A DNA stretch of 14,744 nt, from the NCBI GenBank assembly GCA_937868245.1, contig CALMMI010000053.1, positions 1-14,744 of the forward strand, given 5' to 3'. Of this stretch, positions 6,795 to 14,588 are shown one piece after another. The position numbers were made by a program, and so were the translations under genes. The notes under the pieces are model-generated. The model was not told the origin of the DNA. It made no database searches and was given only the letters and a program-made list of their open reading frames with translations. Position 1 is the first letter of the stretch. Every line of letters starts with the position of its first letter. This DNA is from an uncultured Ignavibacteria bacterium (GTDB lineage Bacteria > Bacteroidota > Ignavibacteria > Kapaibacteriales > UBA961).

Positions 6795-8345
6795 ATGGCT
6801 GAAGTTCATCCAGAAGAGATTTCCGCGATTTTGCGTCGCCAACTTTCCGGTTATGAAAACGAAGTTGATGTATATGAAGTAGGTACAGTTCTGCAAGTAG
6901 GCGACGGTGTAGCTCGTATCTATGGCTTAACAAAGGTTATGGTTTCGGAACTTGTAGAATTCCCTAACGGAGTTATGGGAATGGTTCTTAATCTTGAAGA
7001 AGATAATGTGGGGGTTGTGCTTTTCGGTGATGACCGTTTGGTAAAAGAAGGTGACAACGTCCGCCGTACCGGTAGGATTGCATCTGTACCGGTAGGTGAA
7101 GAATTGCTGGGCAGAGTAGTAAAGCCACTTGGAATGCCGATCGATGGCAAGGGACCTATCCGCACTACCAAAACATTACCTATTGAACGTAAGGCATTGG
7201 GAGTTATCGACCGTCAGCCGGTTACACAGCCACTTCAGACAGGTATCAAAGCAATTGATGCGCTTATACCTATCGGTAGAGGTCAGCGTGAGCTTATCAT
7301 TGGCGACCGTCAGACAGGTAAGACAGTTGTAGCGATAGATACCATCATCAGCCAAAAATATACTCACACCGAAGAAGCTAAAAAACTTGGAATCGAACCA
7401 GTATTTTGCGTGTATGTAGCTATCGGACAAAAAGGATCGACTGTTGCAAACGTTCTTGCTACTCTTCAGGAGCAAGGTGCGATGGATTATACAATCATTG
7501 TAACGGCAAATGCTTCCGACCCTGCACCGCTCCAGTTCGTAGCTCCGTATTGCGGTTGCTCGATGGGTGAATATTTCCGTGATTCAGGTCGTCACGCATT
7601 GGTAATTTATGATGACTTGTCAAAACAGGCTGCTGCATACCGTCAGGTATCCCTCTTGCTTCGCCGTCCACCGGGACGTGAAGCGTATCCTGGAGATATT
7701 TTCTATCTTCACAGCCGTTTGCTTGAACGTGCTTCTAAACTTTCGGATGCACTTGGCGGTGGATCACTAACAGCCTTGCCTATTATTGAAACACAGGCGG
7801 GTGACGTTTCTGCGTACATTCCTACAAACGTAATTTCGATTACCGACGGACAGATATATCTTGAGCCGAATCTTTTTAATGCTGGTGTTCGTCCTGCGCT
7901 AAACGTTGGTATTTCTGTTTCGCGGGTGGGTGGAAATGCGCAAATCAAGCCGATGAAAAAAGTTGCCGGTCCTCTTAAATTGGAGCTTGCTATGTTCCGC
8001 GAATTGGAAGCATTTGCAAAATTCGGATCCGACCTTGATAAGTCCACACAACAGCAACTTACACGCGGTGCACGGCTTACTGAAATTTTGAAACAAGCGC
8101 AGTATAGTCCGATCCCGGTAGAACGCCAAATTGCATTGGTATTTGCAGCAACAACAGGGTATCTTGATGATATTTCATTGGATCATCTAAAGCGTTATGA
8201 GACTGAATTCATGGACTTTATGGAAACAGCTCATAAAGCTACACTTACTGCAATTCTTGAAATCAAAGATATGAACGACCAAGTAAAGGGTATGCTTCAT
8301 ACGGCAATCAAGCAATTTACCGATCGTTTCAAGGCAACAATCTAA
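6795..8345 (+). CDS. atpA: ATP synthase F1 subunit alpha
   Basis: Alpha forms the hexamer with beta and carries the non-catalytic nucleotide sites and the arginine finger. At 516 residues it has normal length. Walker A is GDRQTGKT (170-177), the Walker B region is HALVIYDD (267-274), and SVSRVGG (374-380) holds the arginine finger Arg377. PYCGCSMGEYFRD (251-263) is the conserved segment usually written PYSGC..GEYFRD, with an extra Cys here. AAAGG (6783-6787) supports the ATG at 6795. The next gene is hldD, not atpG as in most operons. Confidence 0.97.
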   Translation: MAEVHPEEISAILRRQLSGYENEVDVYEVGTVLQVGDGVARIYGLTKVMVSELVEFPNGVMGMVLNLEEDNVGVVLFGDDRLVKEGDNVRRTGRIASVPVGEELLGRVVKPLGMPIDGKGPIRTTKTLPIERKALGVIDRQPVTQPLQTGIKAIDALIPIGRGQRELIIGDRQTGKTVVAIDTIISQKYTHTEEAKKLGIEPVFCVYVAIGQKGSTVANVLATLQEQGAMDYTIIVTANASDPAPLQFVAPYCGCSMGEYFRDSGRHALVIYDDLSKQAAAYRQVSLLLRRPPGREAYPGDIFYLHSRLLERASKLSDALGGGSLTALPIIETQAGDVSAYIPTNVISITDGQIYLEPNLFNAGVRPALNVGISVSRVGGNAQIKPMKKVAGPLKLELAMFRELEAFAKFGSDLDKSTQQQLTRGARLTEILKQAQYSPIPVERQIALVFAATTGYLDDISLDHLKRYETEFMDFMETAHKATLTAILEIKDMNDQVKGMLHTAIKQFTDRFKATI

Positions 8346-8400
8346 GGTTGTAAACCCATTAATTACGTTTCTTGCCACTTATGTACCGGATGAATGTGAA

Positions 8401-9366
8401 ATGGTGGTAATAACAGGCGGCGCAGGATTTATCGGAAGCGGATTCGTTCGTAAATGTAACAACGAAGGGATGACGGATATTCTCATCGTGGATCATTTGC
8501 GCGATGGAAGTAAATGGAAAAACCTTGTAGGTAAAGAATTTACCGACATAGTTCATCCTGATGTCTTTCGTGAAAAATTCATTTCCGGTGGATATGACGG
8601 AAGTATTGAAGCTATCGTCCATTTGGGTGCCTGCTCTGCGACAACGGAAAGAAATGCGGATTATTTGCTAGATAACAACTACAGGTACAGCGTAGATTTA
8701 GCAACTGTCGCTCACGAAAAAAGCATTCGGTTTGTGTATGCAAGTAGCGCAGCAACGTATGGTTTAGGCGAGCAAGGGTATTCTGATGGTTTGTGCAAGT
8801 CGCTTCGTCCTTTGAACATGTACGGATACTCAAAATTGTTGTTCGATACATGGGTACTGAACAACAATCTGCAGAATGAATTTATTGGTATCAGATATTT
8901 TAATGTATTTGGTCCGAACGAATACCATAAAAACAACATGGCGAGTATGATGCTGAAAGCATTTCGCCAGGTTAGGGAATCAGGAAAAATTCGTTTGTTT
9001 CAGTCTAATTCTCTTGAGTATGCAGATGGTTGCCAGATGCGAGATTTCATCTACATAAAAGATGTATGTCAAGTAATGTGGCAAATGCTTCAGAATCCTA
9101 CTGTATCCGGGATTTATAATCTGGGTACTGGAAAAGCAAGAACATGGAATGATTTGGCATCAGCTGTTTTTGGAGCGATGAAGAAAGATTCGATAATTGA
9201 GTATATCGAAATGCCGGATTCAATCAGTTCCCAATACCAAAACTTTACTGAGGCAGACCTTACAAATCTACAAAGTTCAGGACTGGATATTACGTTCAGA
9301 ACCCTTGAAGAAAGTATAGAAGATTATGTGGTAAATTACCTTATGCAAAATGAATCGTATTGGTAA
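8401..9366 (+). CDS. hldD: ADP-L-glycero-D-manno-heptose 6-epimerase
   Basis: HldD is a cytoplasmic short-chain dehydrogenase-type epimerase that converts ADP-D-glycero- to ADP-L-glycero-manno-heptose, the precursor of LPS inner-core heptose. The 321 residues show the nucleotide-binding loop GGAGFIGS (6-13), Asp31 after strand 2, ASSAATYG (114-121), the catalytic pair Tyr141 and Lys145 in MYGYSKLLFD, and RYFNVFGPNEYHKNNMAS (165-182), whose Lys177 fits the second catalytic Lys of HldD. QMRDFIYIKDV and IYNLGTGKARTW are also typical. It sits between atpA (55 bases before) and atpG (55 bases after) in the same direction with no terminator, so it is probably co-transcribed with them. A related sugar epimerase is the main alternative, but the HK..MAS motif favours HldD. 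Confidence 0.88.
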   Translation: MVVITGGAGFIGSGFVRKCNNEGMTDILIVDHLRDGSKWKNLVGKEFTDIVHPDVFREKFISGGYDGSIEAIVHLGACSATTERNADYLLDNNYRYSVDLATVAHEKSIRFVYASSAATYGLGEQGYSDGLCKSLRPLNMYGYSKLLFDTWVLNNNLQNEFIGIRYFNVFGPNEYHKNNMASMMLKAFRQVRESGKIRLFQSNSLEYADGCQMRDFIYIKDVCQVMWQMLQNPTVSGIYNLGTGKARTWNDLASAVFGAMKKDSIIEYIEMPDSISSQYQNFTEADLTNLQSSGLDITFRTLEESIEDYVVNYLMQNESYW

Positions 9367-9421
9367 TTATTAAGTTAACGAAAATAAAACCCGAACAATC
9401 TAACGCGGTATATAGAATATT

Positions 9422-10318
9422 ATGGCAACATTACGCGACATACGCCATCGCATCAGCGCGGTAAAAAACACAGCAAAAATTACATCAGCTATGAAAATGG
9501 TTGCTGCAGCCAAACTACGTCGTGCTCAAGAGGCAATCATGGCTGCCCGCCCATATACACTCAAGCTGTCGGAAATACTTTCAAATCTTGCTGCTGCATC
9601 GGATGAAGATTTCTTCCACCCATTGTTACGGAAGCCTAAGGCAATAAAATCAATTGCCGTTGTGGTTGTTTCGTCCGATAGAGGGTTGTGTGGCAGTTTC
9701 AATGCAAATCTCCTAAAAGCAGCTGCTTATCATATTGAAAAGTCTCTTCCGTCTCAATTTCCGGGTGTGAAAATTTCTGTATTACCAATCGGTAAACGTG
9801 CTGTTTCTTTCTTTGGTAAACGCTCTATTCCAATTATCCAGGAATTCCCCGATATATTTGCCAAATTGGATTTCAGTACAGCATTTGAAGTTGCATCCAT
9901 TATATCAGATGGCTTTATTAATGAGAAATACGATAAAGTTGAGATTTTTGGCAATGAATTTAAGTCGATTATCAAACAGGAAGTTAAGTTTCACTCATTA
10001 CTTCCATTAGATAGAAGCAAAGCAGAGCCAACCGTTCATCACGATGGTGAAATGAACAACGATTATATCTTCGAGCCGTCGCGCGGGGAGATAATGAATG
10101 AGCTTTTACCAAAATTCCTTAACATTCAAGTATGGACTGCATTACTCGATTCTAATGCTGCCGAACAAGCTGCACGGATGATGGCAATGGATAATGCCAC
10201 AACCAACGCACGTGACCTTATTAAAGCCCTCCAATTGCAATACAACAAAGCACGCCAAGCATCAATCACAAAAGAAATGCTTGAAATTGTGGGCGGAGCG
10301 GAAGCACTAAGAAAATAA
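9422..10318 (+). CDS. atpG: ATP synthase F1 subunit gamma
   Basis: Gamma is the central shaft that turns inside the alpha/beta crown. The N-terminal helix MATLRDIRHRISAVKNTAKI continues into TSAMKMVAAAKLRRAQ, and the C-terminal helix has MMAMDNATTNARDLI and ITKEMLEIVGGAEAL, both family hallmarks; SSDRGLCGSFNANL (residues 84-97) is the conserved Rossmann-like start. Length (298) is normal. It closes the second atp block and is followed by a strong terminator. atpD and atpC are not downstream. Confidence 0.95.
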   Translation: MATLRDIRHRISAVKNTAKITSAMKMVAAAKLRRAQEAIMAARPYTLKLSEILSNLAAASDEDFFHPLLRKPKAIKSIAVVVVSSDRGLCGSFNANLLKAAAYHIEKSLPSQFPGVKISVLPIGKRAVSFFGKRSIPIIQEFPDIFAKLDFSTAFEVASIISDGFINEKYDKVEIFGNEFKSIIKQEVKFHSLLPLDRSKAEPTVHHDGEMNNDYIFEPSRGEIMNELLPKFLNIQVWTALLDSNAAEQAARMMAMDNATTNARDLIKALQLQYNKARQASITKEMLEIVGGAEALRK

Positions 10319-10345
10319 GAATATACAATTAAGACAAACCTGATG

Positions 10346-10375
10346 AAAGGCGTAGATAACTCTACGCCTTTTTTG
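10346..10375 (+). terminator. Rho-independent terminator after atpG
   Basis: An 11-bp perfect stem (10346-10356 with 10361-10371) closes a four-base loop and continues into a T-rich tract. It lies 27 bases after the atpG stop and marks the end of the ATP synthase region. The remaining 155 bases before the PspC gene show no convincing promoter match. Confidence 0.88.
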
Positions 10376-10530
10376 TTTTAAAATAGGGTTGGGATAGCCA
10401 TTTGGCGTTAATTCTTTACTCCTGTATAACACATAACAAACACAAATAAAAATTAAAATGAAACTTTTAATGTTAGAAATGCGTACTTGTATCTAAATTC
10501 ACATTTGTTAACATTTTCAGGAATACAACT

Positions 10531-11010
10531 ATGCAACGTGCTTATCGCCTCAGAAAAGGTAAAGTAGTTGGCGGTGTTTGTGCCGGAATAGCAGAATATT
10601 TCGATATTGATCCTGTGCTGCTTCGTATCGGCTTTGCCGTCTCTTTCTTTGTGTACGGAACCGGTTTTTTACTCTACATAATTCTCATGATTGCTTTGCC
10701 GTATAAAGAAGAAGTTATGGGATTTGAAAATAACACCGACACGCCTGAATCTCAAAAATCATCCTTAGAAGACGATTATTTTTCAGAACGTGCTTCTAAT
10801 AAAACTAAGCGCAATTTGATGGGTGGGATTATTCTCATAACGCTCGGCTTGATATTCCTTGCAGGAAATTATTGCCCCGATATAGATTTCTCTAATCTAT
10901 GGCCCCTTATTCTTGTAGCAATCGGAGCAACAACTATTTACAACTCAATGCACCGTTCGAACAAAAGAACACATTCTCCCACCATTAATAAACCGGAAGA
11001 ACAACTATGA
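10531..11010 (+). CDS. PspC-domain membrane protein with DUF5668-like C-terminal half
   Basis: Residues 1-60 are a PspC domain: RLRKGKVVGGVCAGIAEYFDIDPVLLRI, then a membrane helix (33-57) ending IALPYKE. An acidic/polar linker (62-95) leads to two further hydrophobic segments (96-112 and 122-138) with GNY and NLWPLILVAIGA, as in the LiaI/LiaF-type DUF5668 region. PspC proteins take part in envelope-stress sensing in enterobacteria and recur in other phyla. The stop codon overlaps the next start (ATGA at 11007-11010), showing translational coupling with the toastrack-type gene. CAGGA before the ATG is a modest ribosome binding site. The exact signal sensed cannot be read from the sequence. Confidence 0.82.
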   Translation: MQRAYRLRKGKVVGGVCAGIAEYFDIDPVLLRIGFAVSFFVYGTGFLLYIILMIALPYKEEVMGFENNTDTPESQKSSLEDDYFSERASNKTKRNLMGGIILITLGLIFLAGNYCPDIDFSNLWPLILVAIGATTIYNSMHRSNKRTHSPTINKPEEQL

Positions 11011-11936
11011 AATCGAAAAGTATATTTTGGGGTGCATTTCTTTTAAGTTCAGGTATTATACTGCTTCTGGGAAATTATGGGTTAGTGAATATATATTGGG
11101 AGAATGTATGGAAGCTATGGCCTATTGCTCTTATTCTGATTGGTGCCAGAGCATTTGTAAAAGACCCTACACTTAGGGGTGCTATGTCGGCATTGGGAGG
11201 AATTTTACTGGGTGTTTCGTTATTCTCAGGTATCTTTACTGGTGTAAATGCTGTGAAAGATTCATGTAATTTTAATTGGAATACACACACAAACGGAAAG
11301 CATACTGTTCAACAAATTAATGAACCGTTCGACAGTACTGCAAAAGTGTACAACTTTACATTGGATGCCGGCGCTGGAAATTTCTCTATAGGCGATACTT
11401 CTGCACAATTGCTCGACGGACAAACAGAATCTACAGTCGGTCAATATACGTATGAAACAGAAAAGACCGATTCTGTACGTTCAATTTCAGTATCCATGCA
11501 AGATAACGGACATTTTCACTGGTTCGGACGTAAGAATTTTGCAAACAGAGCAGATATTCATCTCAGTACAATTCCACTTTGGAATATTGATGCCGACCTT
11601 GGTGCCGCAGCTGTACAATTCGACCTTTCAAAATACCGTGTGGCTAATCTTACAATGAATGTTGGGGCTGCTTCGGTAAAAGTAAAGTTCGGTGATAAAG
11701 CAGACAGCACACATTTGGATTTTGACGGGGGAGCATCGTCAATTGAATTGAGTGTTCCAACTAATTCAGGATGCAGAATTACAGTAGATGAAGATGCTCT
11801 TAACGGAACTGACCTTGTAGGATTTGAAAAAATCGATGAAAACACGTACCAAACATCTAACTATGCCTCAGCGACTAAGAAAATAACAATGGATTTTGAT
11901 ATAGGTGTGTCGAAATTGAAGGTTAACCGGTATTGA
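11007..11936 (+). CDS. Membrane-anchored toastrack/DUF4097-like envelope protein
   Basis: The 309 residues have three hydrophobic segments in the first 80 (about 6-24, 36-50 and 60-79) and a long beta-rich C-terminal domain. The N-terminal part, with LLLGNYG and KLWPIALILIGARAF, mirrors the C-terminal half of the preceding PspC protein (DUF5668-like). The rest shows repeated short beta motifs such as LDAGAGNFSIGD, ADLGAAAVQFDLS, MNVGAASVKVKFGD and DGGASSIELSVP, the 'dxGa..v.v' repeat of toastrack/DUF4097 beta-solenoid domains, expected outside the cytoplasmic membrane. It starts inside the PspC gene's stop codon and ends at a terminator. It probably partners the PspC protein in monitoring the envelope; that role is an inference from domain company. 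Confidence 0.75.
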   Translation: MKSKSIFWGAFLLSSGIILLLGNYGLVNIYWENVWKLWPIALILIGARAFVKDPTLRGAMSALGGILLGVSLFSGIFTGVNAVKDSCNFNWNTHTNGKHTVQQINEPFDSTAKVYNFTLDAGAGNFSIGDTSAQLLDGQTESTVGQYTYETEKTDSVRSISVSMQDNGHFHWFGRKNFANRADIHLSTIPLWNIDADLGAAAVQFDLSKYRVANLTMNVGAASVKVKFGDKADSTHLDFDGGASSIELSVPTNSGCRITVDEDALNGTDLVGFEKIDENTYQTSNYASATKKITMDFDIGVSKLKVNRY

Positions 11937-11963
11937 TTAAAGAAGTAAGGGTGGAAACAATGT

Positions 11964-11996
11964 GAGGCAAACAGTTATATACTGTTTGCCTCTTTT
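11964..11996 (+). terminator. Terminator after the PspC/toastrack pair
   Basis: A perfect 12-bp stem (11964-11975 with 11981-11992), a five-base loop and a short T tract follow 27 bases after the stop codon. It faces the convergent AI-2E family gene, whose stop is at 12053. The T tract is only four bases, so it may be less efficient than the two atp terminators. Confidence 0.75.
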
Positions 11997-12052
11997 AGTT
12001 CTCATCTGTTTGTCTAATTATAACTGTTATTAACCTTTAGATTACAGAACTT

Positions 12053-13297
12053 CTACGATAGTGATTCCTCAGCAATATCAGCAATCTTACTCAACAGACT
12101 GTCCTGTTTCGTTTCCCAATCCCGTAGGAACATCATGAGGATTGCTGTGGTGGGTACAGCAATCAAAAGCCCTAAAAACCCAAAGAAATGCCCGAAAACA
12201 AAAAGTGAACCGAGAAGAATGATTGGGTGAAGTCCTACTCTTTTTCCTAAAATACGAGGCTCTACAACATAAGCGTTGAAAAAATGCAATCCCCCAACTA
12301 CAAGAATTATTGTAATGACATTACCACCCACTCCCGGTGGATTGATTATCAAAACAGTAATAATTGCAATTACCATACTTGCTACAGATCCAAAGAGCGG
12401 AATCGGATTGAAGAAACCACACAAAACTCCTAATACAACAGGATAAGGTACGCCAAATATTGAAAAGAGAATGGAAGCAAATGTACCCACCATAATAGCA
12501 GCGATAATTTGCCATCCGATATACGATTTTAGAATATCGCTCATTCGCAGGAGATTTACAAAAGCTTCTTTATTTTTCCGTTCTACCATTCTGCGGATAA
12601 ATTCGCGGATTTTTGGGAAATCCTTCACAAAGTAAAACGAGAGAATCGGGATTAAAATAATATTAAGGAGCTGGGAAGCAAGCCCTGAAATACTCATAAG
12701 AACCGAGAATAACGCACCAAACATAACTTTGTAAATTGATTCTATTTTTGGCATTACTTCATTTTGCACCATTTCTTTCATCGTACTCTGTGAAAGCCCG
12801 AAACTCTCGAGAGTTCTATAGAATTTCCTACTTTCCAAATATGAAGTAGTTGAGGTAATCAACGAAGATATTTGGCGGATTACATCATTAAGTTGCGAAA
12901 AAGCGAGTGGAAAAACAAATACGGAAACAAGACTTATTCCTCCACCCATACTGAGAATGATAAAAAGGGTTGCAAGCCATCGTGGGACTTTTTTACGCTC
13001 CAGCCACGATACCAAAGGATCAAGTAAATAGGCAAAGAGCATCGCAAAACCAAATGGAAGTAAGGTTATACCCAAGTCCTGCAAAACCCAAATACAAAAC
13101 AAAATTACCGTAAGGACGAGCATCCTTCTTATAAGGATAGACTCTCCACGAAAAGGTAATAGTATGAAAAACGAAGCTCCGCTAATAATAAGCGGGTTGA
13201 ATGCCATGCCCGTCAGATACAAAAAAACACCTAATGCAATTGCGCTAACGGCAACAACGGCAACAATCGGAAATTTTATGGTAGAAGGATTTTCCAT
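12053..13297 (-). CDS. AI-2E family transporter (permease)
   Basis: This 414-residue integral membrane protein belongs to the AI-2E family (PerM/YdiK/TqsA-like), whose members export varied small molecules or ions; the substrate here is unknown. Helices flank a soluble stretch (about 135-190) and a second cytoplasmic region (225-258). The conserved C-terminal block is clear: GFFNPIPLFGS (294-304), VVEPRILGKRVGLHP (344-358) and FGFLGLLIAVPTTAI (372-386). The N terminus has two extra hydrophobic segments (10-29 and 35-48) before the usual paired helices. It is downstream of the bacilliredoxin gene on the same strand but separated by a terminator, so it probably uses its own promoter in the 40 bases before its ATG, where I see no clear match. 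Confidence 0.85.
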   Translation of the reverse strand: MENPSTIKFPIVAVVAVSAIALGVFLYLTGMAFNPLIISGASFFILLPFRGESILIRRMLVLTVILFCIWVLQDLGITLLPFGFAMLFAYLLDPLVSWLERKKVPRWLATLFIILSMGGGISLVSVFVFPLAFSQLNDVIRQISSLITSTTSYLESRKFYRTLESFGLSQSTMKEMVQNEVMPKIESIYKVMFGALFSVLMSISGLASQLLNIILIPILSFYFVKDFPKIREFIRRMVERKNKEAFVNLLRMSDILKSYIGWQIIAAIMVGTFASILFSIFGVPYPVVLGVLCGFFNPIPLFGSVASMVIAIITVLIINPPGVGGNVITIILVVGGLHFFNAYVVEPRILGKRVGLHPIILLGSLFVFGHFFGFLGLLIAVPTTAILMMFLRDWETKQDSLLSKIADIAEESLS

Positions 13298-13332
13298 ATA
13301 TGTAGGGGATTACAAATTATTGAGCGTGAAAT

Positions 13333-13373
13333 AAAAAACGGCGTTCAGTAAGAGTGTACTCTTATGAACGCCG
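13333..13373 (-). terminator. Terminator between bacilliredoxin and AI-2E genes
   Basis: On the minus strand a 15-bp hairpin with one unpaired base (outer arms 13339-13347 and 13365-13373; inner arms 13349-13354 and 13359-13364) is followed by six T (13338-13333). It lies 39 bases after the bacilliredoxin stop and would end that transcript before the AI-2E gene. Confidence 0.85.
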
Positions 13374-13412
13374 CAAATTTACCAAAAGCCGAAAGATAAT
13401 TGTTCTTTATTT

Positions 13413-13841
13413 TTAAGCAACTTCTTTAACACATACTTTATCGAAAGCAGATGTAAGCGCATTTGCAATGCTTTCGGGCATATTACCTTCAATTGCATGG
13501 CGCGGCATAAAACCGATAAGCTGTCCATCACGGAGTAATGCTATGGAAGGGGATGAAGGGGGCTGCCCTACGAAATACTCCCGCATACGTTGTGTAGCAT
13601 CTAAATCCTGTCCGGCAAATACTGTAAATAAATGGTCTGGCTTAACCTCATGTTTCACTGCCATTGCTACACCCGGGCGTGCTCCGCCTGCAGCGCAACC
13701 GCATACTGAATTTAAGACCACAAGTGAAGTACCTGTGCGTTTTACGGCAGCATCTACTTCTTCAGGGGTGCGTAATTCTTCAAAACCTACGGCGGTAAGT
13801 TCTTCTCTCATTGGTTTTACTATCATTGGATCGTAAGGCAT
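13413..13841 (-). CDS. BrxA/BrxB-type bacilliredoxin (YphP/YqiW family)
   Basis: This 142-residue thioredoxin-fold protein starts MPYDPMIVKPMREELT and carries the CGC active site in LNSVCGCAAGGARPGV (Cys47 and Cys49). In bacteria that make bacillithiol, such proteins remove it from mixed disulfides on oxidised proteins. The frame is open 14 residues further up (ATG at 13883), but the family's N terminus begins at the MPYDPM Met, so I place the start at 13841. Its gene diverges from the YvlD-like gene and ends at a strong terminator. It suggests that the host uses bacillithiol or a methylated form, as known for Chlorobium relatives; the biosynthetic genes are not in the window. A sizeable open frame on the opposite strand (13468-13836) is a shadow. 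Confidence 0.9.
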   Translation of the reverse strand: MPYDPMIVKPMREELTAVGFEELRTPEEVDAAVKRTGTSLVVLNSVCGCAAGGARPGVAMAVKHEVKPDHLFTVFAGQDLDATQRMREYFVGQPPSSPSIALLRDGQLIGFMPRHAIEGNMPESIANALTSAFDKVCVKEVA

Positions 13842-13922
13842 CGTTGTGTACTTTCTGAATAGTTGAAAAATAAATTTCATCATTAATAATTCATGAGACG
13901 AATAAGTTGGAATCTTATTAAA

Positions 13923-13956
13923 TTTGAAAAATAAAAGTATGTTTTTTCTACTTTCG
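13923..13956 (+). promoter_or_regulatory. Possible promoter of the YvlD-like gene
   Basis: TTTG (13923-13926), 22 bases, then TACTTTCG (13949-13956) resembles the Bacteroidota TTTG / TAnnTTTG promoter with one mismatch and a slightly long spacer. The ATG at 13968 would then have a very short leader, consistent with the lack of a Shine-Dalgarno sequence. Confidence 0.4.
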
Positions 13957-13967
13957 TATGACTTGTT

Positions 13968-14312
13968 ATGATAAACTTACTCCTCGTCTGGTTAATAAAC
14001 TCCATTGCAATCTACGGTACAGCTGCACTTCTGCCGGGTATATCCATCAAAAACTTTAAGACAGCACTTGTAGCTGCCATAATTTTAGGACTGCTCAATG
14101 CAATCCTAAAGCCGGTTCTTTCCTTTTTCTCAATTCCGTTAATATTTCTTACGCTCGGGTTGTTTACACTTGTAATCAACGGTGTAGTATTATGGATTGC
14201 TGCCGGGGTTATGGATGGTTTCGAGATTAAAGGATTTTGGTCGGCAATGCTTGGTGCGATTGTTATTTCTATAATATCGAGTGTTTTGAGTTCGATGTTT
14301 AATGTGAAATGA
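13968..14312 (+). CDS. YvlD-type four-helix membrane protein (phage holin 4 superfamily)
   Basis: The 114 residues form four hydrophobic helices (about 2-22, 29-45, 52-80 and 88-110). The pattern LLPGISIKNFKTALVAAIILGLLNAILKPVL, then PLIFLTLGLFTLVINGVVLWIAAGVMDGF, is that of the YvlD / 'phage holin family 4' proteins. Despite the name most members are chromosomal membrane proteins, not lysis holins, and there are no phage genes nearby. In Bacillus subtilis yvlD lies with a PspC gene (yvlC) and a toastrack-type gene (yvlB); here such genes are about 2 kb upstream. Function is unknown; envelope maintenance is an inference. Confidence 0.85.
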   Translation: MINLLLVWLINSIAIYGTAALLPGISIKNFKTALVAAIILGLLNAILKPVLSFFSIPLIFLTLGLFTLVINGVVLWIAAGVMDGFEIKGFWSAMLGAIVISIISSVLSSMFNVK

Positions 14313-14373
14313 TTGATGGTTTTGAATTGTGAGAGTTTTAGTTACATTCTGGTTAAGAATATGATTTTTTGAT

Positions 14374-14493
14374 AATCCCAAAGGGATTTAATGTTCATAG
14401 CAAGTGTATTCACATCAGAGAAGGTTCGACCCCGATAGGGGCGTATTGAGTGGATTGGCGTTCTTTTTATCAACATTTGAATCCTACGGATTC
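14374..14493. repeat. Probable dispersed intergenic repeat with three mini-palindromes
   Basis: Three short inverted repeats are spaced 40-45 bases apart: AATCCC-AAA-GGGATT (14374-14388), CCCC-GATA-GGGG (14430-14441) and GAATCC-TAC-GGATTC (14479-14493). An open frame runs through on the minus strand (14342-14530), with RPYRGRTFSDVN and RIRRIQ, but I take it as non-coding: from memory, near-identical 'RPYRGR' translations recur as spurious short proteins across Bacteroidota/Chlorobi genomes, as expected from a repeat. The remaining bases of the 14313-14588 spacer hold only the terminator described separately. Confidence 0.6.
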
Positions 14494-14523
14494 TTTGAAG
14501 TACATTCAATAGCTTTAAAAAAG

Positions 14524-14562
14524 AAAACACGCTTTTACAAATAGTATGTAAAAGCGTGTTTT
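14524..14562 (-). terminator. Terminator after the small basic protein gene
   Basis: A perfect 15-bp stem (14524-14538 with 14548-14562) encloses nine bases. On the minus strand it is followed by a T-rich tract (to about 14517) and lies 26 bases after the stop at 14589. A short T run also exists on the plus side, so it may work in both directions. Confidence 0.82.
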
Positions 14563-14588
14563 TATGTTCGTCTGTATTGTCACATTAC

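Noticed and set aside
7709..8047. 112-codon minus-strand open frame inside atpA
   Set aside because: Shadow of the highly constrained atpA coding sequence; no recognisable motif.
13468..13836. 122-codon open frame on the plus strand opposite the bacilliredoxin gene
   Set aside because: It mirrors a well-conserved gene, is Ser/Pro/Thr-rich without any motif, and has no promoter or ribosome binding site.
13968..14312. Phage holin, suggesting a prophage remnant
   Set aside because: The 'holin 4' name is historical for YvlD-type proteins; no endolysin, terminase or other phage gene is near.
14342..14530. 62-codon minus-strand open frame with RPYRGRTFSDVN
   Set aside because: It runs through the palindromic repeat and looks like the spurious proteins predicted from such repeats; no ribosome binding site and no gene-like composition.
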